Below, in pieces: positions 17,055 to 31,444 of a DNA stretch of 64,000 nt. Each line of letters starts with the position of its first letter. Within the stretch, counting starts at the first letter, position 1. Source of the DNA: Amycolatopsis alkalitolerans (GTDB lineage: Bacteria > Actinomycetota > Actinomycetes > Mycobacteriales > Pseudonocardiaceae); contig NZ_VDFW01000017.1 of NCBI RefSeq assembly GCF_006152065.1, positions 62,001 through 126,000 on the forward strand, read 5' to 3'. The notes under the pieces are model-generated. The model ran no database searches. It was not told the DNA's origin and saw only the letters and a list, made by a program, of their open reading frames with translations. The position numbers and the translations under genes are program-made.

Positions 17055-20000
17055 ATGATCTTCTCCGCCAACCCAGGCAAGCAGGGTCTGTACGACCCCG
17101 CCACAGAACAGGATTCCTGCGGTGTGGCCATGGTGGCCGACATCCGCGGGCGGCGCTCGCACGGCATCGTCACCGACGGCCTGGCCGCGCTGACGAACCT
17201 TGATCACCGCGGCGCCGCGGGCGCCGAGCCGACCTCGGGTGACGGCGCCGGCATCCTCGTCCAGCTACCCGACGAGTTGCTGCGCGCGGAAGCTGGTTTC
17301 GGGCTCCCGGCACCCGACTCGGCGGGCCAACATCGTTACGCCGCAGGCATTGCGTTCCTGCCGGCCGACCCGGAGAGCCGGACGAAAGCGATCTCGCTGA
17401 TCGAGCGCCTTGCCGACGAAGAGGGGCTCGACGTCCTCGGCTGGCGCGACGTACCTGCCGACGCGGACGCGGCCGGCATCGGGCCGACCGCACGCTCGGT
17501 CATGCCGCATTTCGGGATGCTGTTCGTCGCGGGCAAGCCCGGCGCGGACGGTGCGCGCCCGTCCGGCGTCGCGCTGGACAGGCTCACCTTCGGCCTGCGC
17601 AAACGTGCCGAGCACGACAGTATGAACATCGGGGCCGCCGAATCCGATGGTGTCTACTTCCCGTCGCTGTCCTCGCGGACGCTGGTATACAAGGGAATGG
17701 TGACGCCCGAGCAGTTGCCGGCGTTCTTCGCCGACCTGCGTGACGAGCGGCTCACCAGCGCGATCGCCCTGGTGCACTCCCGCTTCTCCACCAACACCTT
17801 CCCGTCGTGGCCGCTCGCGCATCCGTTCCGCTACGTGGCGCACAACGGCGAGATCAACACCATCCGCGGCAACCGCAACCGGATGCGCGCCCGTGAGGCG
17901 CTGCTGCAGTCCGACCTGCTCCCGGGCGATCTGTCCCGGCTGTATCCGGTGTGCTCGCCGGACGTCTCGGACTCCGCCTCGTTCGACGAGGTGCTCGAAC
18001 TGCTGCACCTGGGCGGCCGGAGCCTGCCGCACGCGGTGCTGATGATGATCCCGGAGGCGTGGGAGAACCACACGGAGATGGACGCCGAGCGCCGCGCGTT
18101 CTACCAGTTCCACGCGAACCTGATGGAGCCGTGGGACGGTCCGGCGTGCGTGACCTTCACCGACGGCACGCTCGTCGGGGCGGTGCTGGACCGCAACGGC
18201 CTGCGCCCCGCGCGATGGTGGCGCACCGCGGACGACAGGGTGGTGCTCGCCAGCGAGGCCGGTGTGCTCGACGTGGCACCGGAGAATGTAGTGGCCAAGG
18301 GCCGCCTCAAGCCGGGCCGGATGTTCCTGGTGGACACCGGCGCCGGGCGCCTGGTCGATGACAACGAGGTCAAGACCGGGCTTGCCCGCCGGCAGCCGTA
18401 CGCGGAATGGGTGCACGCCGGGCTGCTGCAGCTGGCCGACCTGCGCAACCGCGATCACGTGACGCAGAGCCATGATTCGGTGCTGCGCCGCCAGCTTTCC
18501 TTCGGCTACAGCGAAGAAGAGCTCAAGATCCTGCTCTCGCCGATGGCGCAGAAGGGGGCCGAGCCGATCGGTTCGATGGGCACCGACACCCCGCCCGCCG
18601 TGCTGTCCAAGCGGTCCCGCCAGCTCTACGACTACTTCAAGCAGGGCTTTGCGCAGGTGACCAACCCGCCGCTGGACGCGATCCGCGAGGAGTTGGTCAC
18701 CTCGATGGGCCGGACGATGGGGCCCGAATGCAACCTGCTCGACCCGGGACCCGCCTCCTGCCGGCATATCCAGCTGCCGTACCCGGTCATCGACAACGAC
18801 GAGCTGGCCAAGCTGATCCACATCAACGACGACGGCGACCTGCCTGGTTTCGCCTGCACCGTCCTGTCCGGACTGTTCGAAGTGGACGGTGGTGGGGCGG
18901 CGCTGCGGGAGGCGATCGAACGTGTTCGCCGCGAGGCCTCCGAGGCGATCGCGGCCGGCGCGCGCACGCTCGTGCTCTCCGATCGCGACTCCGACCACCG
19001 GATGGCGCCGATCCCGTCGCTGCTACTGGTCTCCGCGGTGCACCACCATCTAGTGCGCACCAAGGAAAGGCTGCGCGTCGCGCTGGTCGTGGAGTCCGGT
19101 GACGCCCGCGAGGTGCACCACATCGCGATGCTGCTCGGGTACGGTGCCGCGGCGGTGAACCCGTACCTGGCCTTCGAGAGCATCGAGGACCGGATCAACC
19201 AGGGCATGCTGACCGGTATCGAGCCGCGGCACGCGGTGCGCAACTATGTCAGGGCGCTCGTCAGGGGCGTGCAGAAGATCATGTCCAAGATGGGCATCTC
19301 GACGGTCAGCGCGTACACCGCGGCGCAGGTCTTCGAATCGCTCGGGCTGTCCCAGGACGTGCTCGACGAGTACTTCACCGGCACGGTGTCGAAGCTCGGC
19401 GGCGTCGGGCTGGACGTGCTGGCCGAAGAGGTCGCGATCCGGCATCGCCACGCGTACCCGGACAACCCGGCCGAACGCTCGCATCGCCGCTTGGACACTG
19501 GCGGCGAGTACGCGTACCGCCGCGAGGGCGAACTGCACCTGTTCACCCCGGAAACGGTCTTCCTGTTGCAGCACGCGTCGAAAACCCGCCGCGAGGAGGC
19601 GTACCGTGCCTACTCCGACGAGGTGCACCGGCTGGCCCGCGAAGGCGGCCTGCTGCGCGGGATGTTCAAGTTCACGGCGGCGGACCGCCCGCCCGTGCCC
19701 ATTGACGAGGTCGAGTCGATCGAGTCGATCTGCAAGCGGTTCAACACCGGCGCGATGTCCTACGGCTCGATCTCGGCGGAGGCGCACCAGACGCTGGCGA
19801 TCGCGATGAACCGCATCGGCGGCCGGTCGAACACCGGCGAGGGCGGCGAGGACGCCGAGCGCCTCTACGACCCGGAGCGGCGCAGCGCGATCAAGCAGGT
19901 CGCGAGCGGCCGGTTCGGGGTGACCAGCGAGTACCTCGTCAACGCCGACGACATCCAGATCAAGATGGCGCAGGGCGCGAAGCCCGGTGAGGGCGGCCAG

Positions 20001-21638
20001 CTCCCGCCGCACAAGGTGTACCCGTGGATCGCGCGCACCCGGCATTCGACGCCGGGCGTCGGGCTCATCTCCCCGCCACCGCACCACGACATCTATTCGA
20101 TCGAGGATCTCGCGCAGCTCATCCACGATCTGAAGAACGCCAACGAAAAGGCCCGCATCCACGTGAAGCTGGTCAGCTCGCTCGGCGTCGGCACGGTCGC
20201 GGCCGGGGTGTCCAAGGCGCATGCCGACGTGGTGCTCATCTCCGGGCACGACGGCGGCACCGGTGCCTCGCCGATGAACTCGCTCAAGCACGCCGGCACG
20301 CCCTGGGAGATCGGGCTCGCCGAAACGCAGCAGACCTTGCTGCTCAACGGTTTGCGCGACCGGATCACCGTGCAGGTGGACGGTGCGATGAAGACCGGGC
20401 GGGACGTGGTGGTCGCGGCGCTGCTCGGCGCCGAGGAGTACGGTTTCGCGACCGCGCCGCTCATCGTCGAGGGCTGCATCATGATGCGGGTCTGCCATCT
20501 GGACACGTGCCCGGTGGGCGTCGCGACGCAGAACCCGGAGCTGCGCAAGCGGTACACGGGTCAGGCCGAGCATGTGGTGAACTACTTCCGGTTCGTCGCG
20601 CAGGAGGTCCGGGAAACCCTTGCGGCACTGGGCTTCCGGACCCTCGACGAGGCGATCGGGCGGGCCGACGCGCTCGACGTCGACGAGGCCGTCGAGCACT
20701 GGAAGGCCAAGGGGCTCGACCTCGAGCCGATCTTCGACATGCCGGCCGAGACCCCGTACGGCGGCGCCCGGCGCAAGATCCGCGAGCAGGATCACGGGCT
20801 CGAGCACGCGCTCGACCGCACGCTCATCCAGCTCGCCGAGGCGGCGCTGGAGGACGCGCATCCGGTCCGCCTGGAACTGCCGGTGCGCAACGTCAACCGG
20901 ACGGTCGGCACGCTGCTCGGCTCGGAGATCACCCGGCGCTTCGGCGGTGAGGGCCTGCCCGACGGCACGATCCACGTCCGGCTCACCGGTTCCGCCGGCC
21001 AGTCGCTCGGCGCGTTCCTGCCGCGTGGCGTGACGCTGGAGATGATCGGCGACGCCAACGACTACGTGGGCAAGGGCCTGTCCGGCGGGCGGATCGTCGT
21101 GCGCCCGCATCCGGACGCGAAGTTCGTCGCGGAACAGCAGGTGATCGCGGGCAACACGCTGGCATACGGCGCGACCGGCGGCGAGATGTTCCTGCGCGGT
21201 CAGGTCGGGGAACGGTTCTGCGTGCGGAACTCGGGTGCGGTCGTCGTCGCCGAGGGTGTGGGTGACCACGCGTTCGAGTACATGACCGGCGGGCGGGCCG
21301 TCGTGCTCGGGCCGACGGGGCGGAACCTCGCGGCCGGGATGTCCGGCGGCATCGGCTACGTGCTCGACCTCGACCACGCCCGCGTCAACGACGAGTTGGT
21401 CGATCTGCTCCCGCTCGAGCCCGAGGACCTGACCTGGCTCAAGCGGATCGTGACCCGGCACCACGAGCTGACCCGCTCGCCGGTGGCCGCGTCACTGCTC
21501 GGCGACTGGCCCCGGCGGTCGGCGTCCTTCACGAAAGTGATGCCGCGCGACTACGCGCGTGTCCTGGAAGCGATGAAAGCGGCGAAGGCAACGGGGCGCG
21601 ACGTCGACGAGGCGGTCATGGAGGTGGCCAATGGCTGA
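17055..21638 (+). CDS. gltB: Glutamate synthase (NADPH), large subunit
   Basis: GltB (1527 residues) transfers the glutamine amide to 2-oxoglutarate, giving two glutamates, in central nitrogen assimilation. Domains in order: a class II glutamine amidotransferase whose nucleophile is C22 ([15 protein letters not shown]), made mature by removing 21 residues; a central domain; the FMN-binding synthase domain ([33 protein letters not shown]) with its 3Fe-4S cysteines in [15 protein letters not shown] and a preceding Cys; and the C-terminal beta-helix GXGXG repeats. It overlaps gltD by eight bases. Confidence 0.98.
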   Translation: MIFSANPGKQGLYDPATEQDSCGVAMVADIRGRRSHGIVTDGLAALTNLDHRGAAGAEPTSGDGAGILVQLPDELLRAEAGFGLPAPDSAGQHRYAAGIAFLPADPESRTKAISLIERLADEEGLDVLGWRDVPADADAAGIGPTARSVMPHFGMLFVAGKPGADGARPSGVALDRLTFGLRKRAEHDSMNIGAAESDGVYFPSLSSRTLVYKGMVTPEQLPAFFADLRDERLTSAIALVHSRFSTNTFPSWPLAHPFRYVAHNGEINTIRGNRNRMRAREALLQSDLLPGDLSRLYPVCSPDVSDSASFDEVLELLHLGGRSLPHAVLMMIPEAWENHTEMDAERRAFYQFHANLMEPWDGPACVTFTDGTLVGAVLDRNGLRPARWWRTADDRVVLASEAGVLDVAPENVVAKGRLKPGRMFLVDTGAGRLVDDNEVKTGLARRQPYAEWVHAGLLQLADLRNRDHVTQSHDSVLRRQLSFGYSEEELKILLSPMAQKGAEPIGSMGTDTPPAVLSKRSRQLYDYFKQGFAQVTNPPLDAIREELVTSMGRTMGPECNLLDPGPASCRHIQLPYPVIDNDELAKLIHINDDGDLPGFACTVLSGLFEVDGGGAALREAIERVRREASEAIAAGARTLVLSDRDSDHRMAPIPSLLLVSAVHHHLVRTKERLRVALVVESGDAREVHHIAMLLGYGAAAVNPYLAFESIEDRINQGMLTGIEPRHAVRNYVRALVRGVQKIMSKMGISTVSAYTAAQVFESLGLSQDVLDEYFTGTVSKLGGVGLDVLAEEVAIRHRHAYPDNPAERSHRRLDTGGEYAYRREGELHLFTPETVFLLQHASKTRREEAYRAYSDEVHRLAREGGLLRGMFKFTAADRPPVPIDEVESIESICKRFNTGAMSYGSISAEAHQTLAIAMNRIGGRSNTGEGGEDAERLYDPERRSAIKQVASGRFGVTSEYLVNADDIQIKMAQGAKPGEGGQLPPHKVYPWIARTRHSTPGVGLISPPPHHDIYSIEDLAQLIHDLKNANEKARIHVKLVSSLGVGTVAAGVSKAHADVVLISGHDGGTGASPMNSLKHAGTPWEIGLAETQQTLLLNGLRDRITVQVDGAMKTGRDVVVAALLGAEEYGFATAPLIVEGCIMMRVCHLDTCPVGVATQNPELRKRYTGQAEHVVNYFRFVAQEVRETLAALGFRTLDEAIGRADALDVDEAVEHWKAKGLDLEPIFDMPAETPYGGARRKIREQDHGLEHALDRTLIQLAEAALEDAHPVRLELPVRNVNRTVGTLLGSEITRRFGGEGLPDGTIHVRLTGSAGQSLGAFLPRGVTLEMIGDANDYVGKGLSGGRIVVRPHPDAKFVAEQQVIAGNTLAYGATGGEMFLRGQVGERFCVRNSGAVVVAEGVGDHAFEYMTGGRAVVLGPTGRNLAAGMSGGIGYVLDLDHARVNDELVDLLPLEPEDLTWLKRIVTRHHELTRSPVAASLLGDWPRRSASFTKVMPRDYARVLEAMKAAKATGRDVDEAVMEVANG

Positions 21639-23139
21639 CCCCCGCGGTTTCATGAAGTTCGAACGGCGCGACCCGAAGAAGCGGTCTCGTGACGAGCGGG
21701 TCCACGACTGGCGCGAGGTCTACGCGGTCGAACCGGCCGAGGAGCGCAACGCCGAGGTGCGCACGCAGGCCGCGCGCTGTATGGACTGCGGTATCCCGTT
21801 CTGTCATTCCGGCAGCGCGGGCTGCCCGCTGGGCAACCTGATCCCGGAGTGGAACGACCTTGTCCGGCAAGGACATTGGGCGTCCGCGAGCGACCGGCTG
21901 CACGCGACCAACAACTTCCCCGAATTCACCGGGAAGCTGTGCCCCGCCCCGTGCGAGGCGGGCTGCGTGCTGTCGATCTCACCGGAGTCCGGCGGGCCGG
22001 TGGCGATCAAGAACGTCGAGGCCACGATCGCGGACGTCTCGTGGGAGATGGGCCTCGTCGAACCGCAGGCGGCCGAGGTGTCCTCGGGTCAGCGGGTCGC
22101 GGTCGTCGGTTCCGGCCCGGCGGGCCTCGCCGCGGCGCAGCAGCTGACCCGGGCCGGGCACGAGGTGACCGTGTTCGAGCGCGATGACCGGCTCGGTGGG
22201 TTGCTGCGCTACGGCATCCCCGAGTTCAAGATGGAGAAGAAGCATCTCGACCGGCGCCTGGCGCAACTGCGCAAGGAGGGCACCCGGTTCGTCACGGGGT
22301 GCGAGGTCGGGGTTGACCTGACCGTCGAGGAACTGCGTGCCCGGTATGACGCGGTGGTGCTCGCGGTGGGCGCGCTGCGCGGGCGCGACGACACGACGAC
22401 CCCGGGCCGCGAGCTGGCCGGGATCCACCTCGCGATGGACCATCTGGTGCAGGCCAACAAGCAGTGCGAGGGCGACGGCCCGCCGGAGATCGACGCGACC
22501 GGCAAGCATGTGGTCGTCATCGGCGGCGGTGACACCGGCGCGGACAGCTACGGCACGTCGACCCGCCAGGGCGCGCTTTCGGTGACCCAGCTCGACCAGT
22601 ACCCGATGCCGCCCACCACGCGCGACGACGACGTGTCGCCGTGGCCGACCTGGCCGTATGTGCTGCGCACGTACCCGGCGCACGAAGAGGGCGGCGAGCG
22701 GAAGTTCGGGGTCGCGGTGAAGCGCTTCGTCGGTGACGAAGAGGGGCGTGTGCGGGCGATCGAGTTGCAGAAGGTTCGCGTGTCGCGCCATCCGGAAACG
22801 GGTGTGCGGCAGGTCGTGCCGGCCGGTGACGAGGTCGAGCAGATCCCGGCCGATCTGGTGCTGCTCGCGATCGGGTTCGAGGGCGTCGAACAGATGCGCC
22901 TGCTCGACGACCTGGGCATCGAACTGGCCAGGAACGGGCGCGTGTCCTGCGGTAGCGACTGGCAGACCGACGCTCCCGGCGTCTTCGTCTGCGGCGACGC
23001 GCATCGCGGCGCTTCCCTTGTGGTGTGGGCGATCGCGGAAGGCCGCTCGGTGGCGAACGCGGTCGACACCTACCTCACCGGCGCCAGCGACCTCCCGGCC
23101 CCCGTCCACCCCACCGCGCTGCCCCTGGCGCCCGTCTGA
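21631..23139 (+). CDS. gltD: Glutamate synthase (NADPH), small subunit
   Basis: GltD (502 residues) passes electrons from NADPH through FAD and two 4Fe-4S clusters to GltB. The N-terminal cluster-binding cysteines lie in [20 protein letters not shown] and in [15 protein letters not shown] binding is [15 protein letters not shown], and NADPH binding is [15 protein letters not shown]. It ends with the [19 protein letters not shown] motif. The ATG lies inside the end of gltB, giving coupled translation of an alpha-beta protomer. Full length; a single copy of the 21-bp intergenic repeat follows its stop. Confidence 0.98.
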   Translation: MADPRGFMKFERRDPKKRSRDERVHDWREVYAVEPAEERNAEVRTQAARCMDCGIPFCHSGSAGCPLGNLIPEWNDLVRQGHWASASDRLHATNNFPEFTGKLCPAPCEAGCVLSISPESGGPVAIKNVEATIADVSWEMGLVEPQAAEVSSGQRVAVVGSGPAGLAAAQQLTRAGHEVTVFERDDRLGGLLRYGIPEFKMEKKHLDRRLAQLRKEGTRFVTGCEVGVDLTVEELRARYDAVVLAVGALRGRDDTTTPGRELAGIHLAMDHLVQANKQCEGDGPPEIDATGKHVVVIGGGDTGADSYGTSTRQGALSVTQLDQYPMPPTTRDDDVSPWPTWPYVLRTYPAHEEGGERKFGVAVKRFVGDEEGRVRAIELQKVRVSRHPETGVRQVVPAGDEVEQIPADLVLLAIGFEGVEQMRLLDDLGIELARNGRVSCGSDWQTDAPGVFVCGDAHRGASLVVWAIAEGRSVANAVDTYLTGASDLPAPVHPTALPLAPV

Positions 23140-23143
23140 CCGT

Positions 23144-23164
23144 CGAACTCGACGTTCACGACCC
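23144..23164 (+). repeat. Single copy of the 21-bp intergenic repeat
   Basis: GAACTCGACGTTCACGACCCT lacks only two bases of agreement with units such as GAGTTCGACGTTCATGACCGC in the 50378 cluster. It starts just after the gltD stop. Confidence 0.4.
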
Positions 23165-23261
23165 TCAGTGAGTTCTCAGCAGTGACCGCGCTCACCTGGC
23201 GACCCCGGCCGGGTGCCGGTTCACTGGCTTCCATCAAGGGGAATTCCACAAGGGGTGAATC

Positions 23262-25418
23262 ATGGACACCGGTGTGTTCGCGAGACTCGGGCGCTTCGTC
23301 GTGGGCCGGCCGTGGTGGGTGGTCGGCGCGTGGGTGCTGCTGGCCGTCGTGGTCATCGCCACCGCGCCGGCGCTGCCGAAGGCCAGCAACGAAAGCGACG
23401 CGCTGCCAAGGGATTACGAGTCCATCCAGGCCGCGACGCTGGGCCAGCAGGCGTTCCCCAGCGCGTTCACCCCGTCGATGATCGTTGTGTTCTCCCGCGC
23501 CGACGGGGCGCCGCTCACCGAGCAGGACTCGGCGAAAGTTTCCCAGGTCGTCACCGAACTGGGTGCCAAGCACCTTCCCGATATCCAGGCGATCCTGCCC
23601 GCGCAGCCCTCACCGAACAAGCTCGTCGAGCTGTCCGCGGTGAAGATGCCGCAGCTGGGCGGCGGTAACCAGCAGCAACTGACGGACGCGGCGAAAGGGT
23701 TCCGCACCGAACTGCAATCCCTTGTCGGGCACGATAATCTTCAGGCAGGAACCACCGGAACCGTTGCGCAGCAACTGGATTCGCAGGAGGCGTCCCGCAA
23801 CTCCGACGCGATCGTCGGGGTCTCGACCGTCGTGATGATCCTGCTGCTGCTCCTGCTGATCTTCCGCAGCCCGATCATCGCGCTGCTCCCGATCGTCCTC
23901 ATCGGAATCGTCTCCCAGGTGGCCAACGGGCTCATCGCCTGGGTGGTGAAGTTGTTCGGCATGCAGGCCGACAGTTCGATCTCCTCGATCCTCATCGTCG
24001 TGCTGTTCGGCGTCGGCACCGACTACATCCTGTTCCTGATGTTCCGCTACCGGGAACGGCTCCGCGCCGGAGACGAGCCGAAGCAGGCGATGGTGACGGC
24101 CGTCAGCCGCGTCGGCGAGGCGATCACGTCCGCCGCCACGGTGGTGATCATCGCGTTCCTGACGATGGCGCTGTCGCTGTTCGGGTTCTTCCGCTCGATG
24201 GGGCCGGCGCTCGCGATCGCCGTCGCGGTCACCCTGCTGGCCGGCCTGACACTCGTCCCCGCGGTGGTTTCCCTGTTGGGCACCAAGGTGTTCTGGCCGT
24301 CGAAGGCCTGGCGGAAGGAACCGGAGGCGGCCCGCTTCGCCGCCGTCGGGCGCGCGGTGGGGCGGCGGCCCGCGGTGTTCGCGGGAGTGTCCGGAGTGGT
24401 CATGGTCGCGCTCGCGATCGGACTGATCAACTTCAATCCGACCTTCGACCTCTCGTCCGGGTCCATGCCGGACACGGCCGAATCGCAGGTCGCGATGAAG
24501 ACCCTCGAAAAGGGCCTGCCGCCGGGCGCCACGTCTCCGACGAACGTGTACCTGCGAAGCGAGAACGGTGCGCGTCTCGGCGAGGCCACCCTGACCGGGT
24601 TCGGCAACGATCTCCGGGCCGTACCGGGCGTCGGGCAGGTGGGCCGTCCGCAGGTGAGCACCGACGGCACGACCGCGAACTACTCGGTCACGCTCGCGAG
24701 CGATCCCGCCTCGGACGCCGCGATCGAAACCGTCCGCGGCCCGTTGCGCGACACCGCGCACGCCTCGGCGCCGCCGGGCACGAGGGCCCTGGTCGGCGGT
24801 ATGACATCGGTGTACGTGGATATCCAGAGCACGATGAACCGCGACTACCGGGTGGTGTTCCCGGTCGCGGCGGTGCTGATCATGCTGGTACTCGGGCTGA
24901 TGCTGCGCAGCGTGGTCTCGCCGTGGTACGTGATGATCGCGGTCGGCCTCGGGTTCGCCGCGACGCTGGGCGCGACCACGTGGATCTTCCAGGGCATCTT
25001 CGGCGAGTCCGGGCTGATCTTCATGATCCCGCTGATCATCTACATGTTCGTGGTCGCGCTGGGCACCGACTACAACATCCTGATGATGTCGCGGCTGCGC
25101 GAGGAGGCGAAGGAGGGCAAGCCGCCGCGGGAGGCCGCCGCGATGGCGATCCGGCATACCGGCCCGACCATCGCCGCGGCCGGGGTGATCCTCGCCGGTT
25201 CGCTCGGCGCGCTCATGCTGGCGGGCAACGCGCTGCTCGCGGAAATGGGCTTCGCGCTGGCGTTCGGCATCCTCGTGGCGGCGTTCGTGATGGCGATGTT
25301 CTTCGTGCCGAGCCTGACCGCGCTGATCGGGCGCGCCGCGTGGTGGCCCGGGCACGGGGACCGGGCGAAGGCGACGCCCGTCGAGCCGCGTGACCCGGTG
25401 TACAGCGGGCGCGGCTGA
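23262..25418 (+). CDS. MMPL-family RND transporter
   Basis: A 718-residue membrane protein with the 1+5+1+5 helix layout of MMPL/RND transporters. The first helix spans about residues 20-40, then comes a large outer domain, a five-helix bundle with GTDYILFLMFRYRE, a second outer domain and a second bundle with ALGTDYNILMMSRLREE. The two GTDY motifs mark the proton-relay helices. It lacks a long C-terminal tail, so it is closer to the short MmpL/YdfJ-like group than to MmpL3. The cargo is unknown, probably a lipid or hydrophobic compound. The ribosome site is AAGGGGTG. Confidence 0.9.
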   Translation: MDTGVFARLGRFVVGRPWWVVGAWVLLAVVVIATAPALPKASNESDALPRDYESIQAATLGQQAFPSAFTPSMIVVFSRADGAPLTEQDSAKVSQVVTELGAKHLPDIQAILPAQPSPNKLVELSAVKMPQLGGGNQQQLTDAAKGFRTELQSLVGHDNLQAGTTGTVAQQLDSQEASRNSDAIVGVSTVVMILLLLLLIFRSPIIALLPIVLIGIVSQVANGLIAWVVKLFGMQADSSISSILIVVLFGVGTDYILFLMFRYRERLRAGDEPKQAMVTAVSRVGEAITSAATVVIIAFLTMALSLFGFFRSMGPALAIAVAVTLLAGLTLVPAVVSLLGTKVFWPSKAWRKEPEAARFAAVGRAVGRRPAVFAGVSGVVMVALAIGLINFNPTFDLSSGSMPDTAESQVAMKTLEKGLPPGATSPTNVYLRSENGARLGEATLTGFGNDLRAVPGVGQVGRPQVSTDGTTANYSVTLASDPASDAAIETVRGPLRDTAHASAPPGTRALVGGMTSVYVDIQSTMNRDYRVVFPVAAVLIMLVLGLMLRSVVSPWYVMIAVGLGFAATLGATTWIFQGIFGESGLIFMIPLIIYMFVVALGTDYNILMMSRLREEAKEGKPPREAAAMAIRHTGPTIAAAGVILAGSLGALMLAGNALLAEMGFALAFGILVAAFVMAMFFVPSLTALIGRAAWWPGHGDRAKATPVEPRDPVYSGRG

Positions 25419-26843
<1,425 letters not shown>

Positions 26844-26851
26844 CTAGCGGC

Positions 26852-26903
26852 TGTGCCGTGAGGGGGTCCCTCACGGCACATAAGGGCATGAGGGGGTCCC
26901 TCA
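26852..26903. terminator. Two hairpins between convergent aroG and 2H-phosphoesterase genes
   Basis: First: TGTGCCGTGAGGG, loop GGT, CCCTCACGGCACA (26852-26880), a perfect 13-bp stem. Second: TGAGGG, GGT, CCCTCA (26889-26903), which contains the stop codon of the facing gene. There are no T-runs, but the position between convergent genes fits a bidirectional terminator. The two share the core TGAGGGGGTCCCTCACGGCAC. Confidence 0.65.
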
Positions 26904-27461
26904 CGGCACCGCCGGGGGCAGGGCGAACTCGGCGATGGTGCGCCACGGGCCGTACTCGTCTTCGCCCGCGACGAGGCGGACGCGGTCGATCCTCGCGTGC
27001 ACCGGCAGGTGCGCGGCGATGTCGGTCGCGATCCGCTGCTTGCCCGCGGTGTCGCCGCTGCGGCTGTCGGCCACGGTCAGATGCGGCACCGTGTCCGGAT
27101 GCTCCCCGTCGTAGGGCAGATGCGCCGGGAAACGCTCGCAGACCGCCGCGGTCAGCGCGCGGAAGTGCTCGTCCGGTTTGGGCTCCAGCCAGACGACCTC
27201 CTCGTCGAACCACTTCACCTGCGAGAAGGCGCAGTCGAACGCGGGAATCGCGGCCAGCGCCGCACCGAGCGCACCGAGCGTCTCCACGCCGATACTCGCC
27301 GGATGCACGAACGGGTACAGCACCGTCACATGCGCGGGCACCGTCGAGGTGGGGCTGTCAACGAGCCTGCGGCGGTGCGAGGTCACCAGCGGTTCCGTTT
27401 CGGGAACCGGAACGATGAGCGCGCTGCGCGTCGCGCGCGAAAGCCAAGCGGGGACCGGCAT
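26901..27461 (-). CDS. 2'-5' RNA ligase (2H phosphoesterase) family protein
   Basis: A 186-residue protein with the two HxT/S-type motifs of the 2H superfamily: PAHVTVLYPF near residue 44 and VPHLTVADS near residue 126. Such proteins act on cyclic phosphates or 2'-5' linkages in RNA or nucleotides. The start ATG is at 27461 (MPVPAWLSRATRS). The stop lies in a hairpin shared with aroG. Whether it is an RNA repair enzyme or a cyclic phosphodiesterase cannot be told. Confidence 0.8.
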   Translation of the reverse strand: MPVPAWLSRATRSALIVPVPETEPLVTSHRRRLVDSPTSTVPAHVTVLYPFVHPASIGVETLGALGAALAAIPAFDCAFSQVKWFDEEVVWLEPKPDEHFRALTAAVCERFPAHLPYDGEHPDTVPHLTVADSRSGDTAGKQRIATDIAAHLPVHARIDRVRLVAGEDEYGPWRTIAEFALPPAVP

Positions 27462-27492
27462 ACCTCAATTCTGGCCTACCAAGGTCACGAAG

Positions 27493-28794
27493 TCAGACAG
27501 ACCGTTCATAGAGTTCCGCCGCCGACTTCAGCACCGCGTCCCGCAGTGACCCGGTGTCGGCCACCGCGGCGCCGTTCGCCTGAAGTCCGATGTGGACGAA
27601 ACCGCGGTAGGTCGCCGCCGCGATGCCGACCGCGTGCCGCGAGGCCAGTGGTACCAACGGATACACCTCGCGCAGCGGCGCGCCGTCGAGGGAGAGGTCC
27701 AGCTTCGGCAGCGGCACGTTGGTGATCACCGTGTCGAACAGCAGCCCGGCCGCCTGCCCGGCGAACCGGGTCGCCAGGCGGTGCACCTGCGGCGGGATCC
27801 GTCCCGCGAGCACGGGTATCGCCCCGGCGCCCGAGAGCGGCCCGGCCGCCTTGCTGGCGTTCATCGACCGGCGGATCTCCCGCAGCCGCTCCACCGGATC
27901 CTCCATGTGGACCGGCAGTTCGCACAGGTAACCGGAAAGCTGGTTCGCCGACGTGCCACCGTCGCGGGCGCGTGTGCTGACCGGGATCAGGGCCCGCAGC
28001 GGCCGCCGCGCCGCCCGCTGCCCGCGATCGGATATCCAGCCTCGCAACGCGCCCGTGAGCACGGCCAGCAGCACGTCATTGGTCGTGCCGCCTTGCGTGC
28101 ACCGGATGGCACGCAGATCGGCTTCGTCCAACCGGAGGAACCCGAGCCGCCGGGTGGCGGAATCCGGTGCTGCCAACGGCGACACCGGATACGGCCGGGC
28201 GGCGCGCAGCATCGCCGACGCGATGCCGGCGTTCTCCCCGGCCTCGCTGAGCGCGTCCTTGACCATCGCCAGCGGCGAGCGCGGGCGCGGCCGCGGCTCG
28301 GACGCCGCCACGATCGTGGCTGTCACCGGCAGCTCGTCCAGCAGCCCCGCCGCGACGGCGAAAGCGCCGGCGCCGTCGGTGAACGAATGGTGCAGTTTCA
28401 ACAGCAGCGCGAACCTGCCTTCGGAAAGTCCGGTTACGACCTGCACCTGCCAGGGCGGGCGCCGCAGGTCGAGCGGCTCCTCGATCCATTGCGCCGCATG
28501 GGAAGCGAGCGCGTCGCACTCGCCTTGCAGCATGCGCACCTGGATGTGCCGCTCCGCGTCGAACGACGGATCCTCGGTCCACCGCGCTCCGCCGGGCGGT
28601 AGCAGGGTAGAGCTGGCGTGCCTGCGCAGCCGGGGCAGCCGTGCCGCCCGTTCGGCCAGCAGGGTCGCGATCCGCGCGGGTGCGATTTCCTCCTCGGGTG
28701 AGAAGATCGCCACCGCGCCCATATGCATGGGGGTGGTTTCCCCCTCCAGGCAGAGAAACGCGACATCGAGCCCACTGAGCTGGCGGCCTGCCAT
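27493..28794 (-). CDS. Wax ester synthase/diacylglycerol acyltransferase (WS/DGAT) family protein
   Basis: A 433-residue acyltransferase. The active-site motif HHSFTDG (H135, H136, D140) is intact, preceded by the typical LSGLDVAFLCLEGETTPMHM opening, with PLDLRRPPWQ and a C-terminal ITNVPLP segment. The family makes wax esters or triacylglycerol from acyl-CoA. The ATG at 28794 with AAGGG upstream is preferred over 28836. In Pseudonocardiaceae such genes support storage-lipid formation. It lies in the same orientation as the kinase gene but about 190 bases away. Confidence 0.9.
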   Translation of the reverse strand: MAGRQLSGLDVAFLCLEGETTPMHMGAVAIFSPEEEIAPARIATLLAERAARLPRLRRHASSTLLPPGGARWTEDPSFDAERHIQVRMLQGECDALASHAAQWIEEPLDLRRPPWQVQVVTGLSEGRFALLLKLHHSFTDGAGAFAVAAGLLDELPVTATIVAASEPRPRPRSPLAMVKDALSEAGENAGIASAMLRAARPYPVSPLAAPDSATRRLGFLRLDEADLRAIRCTQGGTTNDVLLAVLTGALRGWISDRGQRAARRPLRALIPVSTRARDGGTSANQLSGYLCELPVHMEDPVERLREIRRSMNASKAAGPLSGAGAIPVLAGRIPPQVHRLATRFAGQAAGLLFDTVITNVPLPKLDLSLDGAPLREVYPLVPLASRHAVGIAAATYRGFVHIGLQANGAAVADTGSLRDAVLKSAAELYERSV

Positions 28795-28987
28795 GGGCGA
28801 CCCTTCTGTGGTCGTTTTCAGGAAAAGGACGGGCAACTACTGCAGCGCACGGACATGACAAGAGCGTAGTCGTTATGTTTCCACGGCGCTAACAGCGAAT
28901 CTTCTTCACCCGAAAGGAGGATCCACCGTCCACAAAGGAGTATCGCGACCCCGGCAATGGTCCCTTTCCTCGACCAATCAGAAATGA

Positions 28988-30943
<1,956 letters not shown>

Positions 30944-30950
30944 GGAGGCG

Positions 30951-30956
30951 ATCGTA
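30951..30956 (-). promoter_or_regulatory. -10 box of the pknL-like gene, leaderless arrangement
   Basis: TACGAT on the minus strand ends seven bases before the GTG at 30943 and decides that start. Confidence 0.5.
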
Positions 30957-31018
30957 CGGACTTCCGTCACCCGTGTGGGCGGAACCCGGTCTGAAACGAT
31001 CGTGCCTGACTACAGGTG

Positions 31019-31035
31019 TTGAACCAAAGGTTCGA
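31019..31035. promoter_or_regulatory. Palindrome in the pknL / Rv2175c-like divergent promoter region
   Basis: GAACC-AAA-GGTTC (31021-31033) with one more flanking pair. It lies between the two divergent -10 boxes and could be an operator for the Rv2175c-like DNA-binding protein. Confidence 0.35.
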
Positions 31036-31062
31036 TATTGCGCTGGGTGATACCCGATGTGG

Positions 31063-31068
31063 CACAGT
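31063..31068 (+). promoter_or_regulatory. -10 box of the Rv2175c-like gene
   Basis: CACAGT ends seven bases before the GTG at 31076. Confidence 0.4.
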
Positions 31069-31075
31069 GTCAGCT

Positions 31076-31444
31076 GTGAGTGCGATTCCAGTCGCTGATG
31101 ACGTGCTCGGGCCGGACGTGGCCGTGCTCTCGCTGGAGACGGTCAGCGAGAGGCTGGGCCATTCCGCGAACAAGGTGCGGCAGTTGCTGCGGGACGGGCA
31201 GCTGCTCGCGGTCCGCCGGGACGGAGCCCTGTACGTGCCCGCTGACTTCCTCGCCGGCTCGGCGCCGGTGAAAGGCCTGGCGGGGCTGCTGACGGTGCTG
31301 CACGACGCCGGGTTCAGCCGGACCGAGATGCTGAGGTGGCTCTACACCGAGGACGAGTCGCTGCCGGGGGTCACCCCGATCAACGCCCTGCGCACCAATC
31401 ACGGCACCGAAGTCAAGCGGCGGGCACAGGCGATGGCGTTCTGA
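31076..31444 (+). CDS. Rv2175c-like DNA-binding protein
   Basis: A 122-residue protein with an N-terminal winged-helix-like domain (LSLETVSERLGHSANKVRQL) and a C-terminal part GLLTVLHDAGFSRTEMLRWL ending RRAQAMAF. The motif SAIPVADDVLGPD and the ending match, from memory, M. tuberculosis Rv2175c, a DNA-binding substrate of PknL phosphorylated near its N-terminus. Its divergent pairing with the kinase supports this. The start GTG at 31076 is chosen by distance to the -10 box; 31067 and 31016 are in-frame alternatives. Its last 32 bases overlap the facing MFS gene. Confidence 0.88.
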   Translation: MSAIPVADDVLGPDVAVLSLETVSERLGHSANKVRQLLRDGQLLAVRRDGALYVPADFLAGSAPVKGLAGLLTVLHDAGFSRTEMLRWLYTEDESLPGVTPINALRTNHGTEVKRRAQAMAF

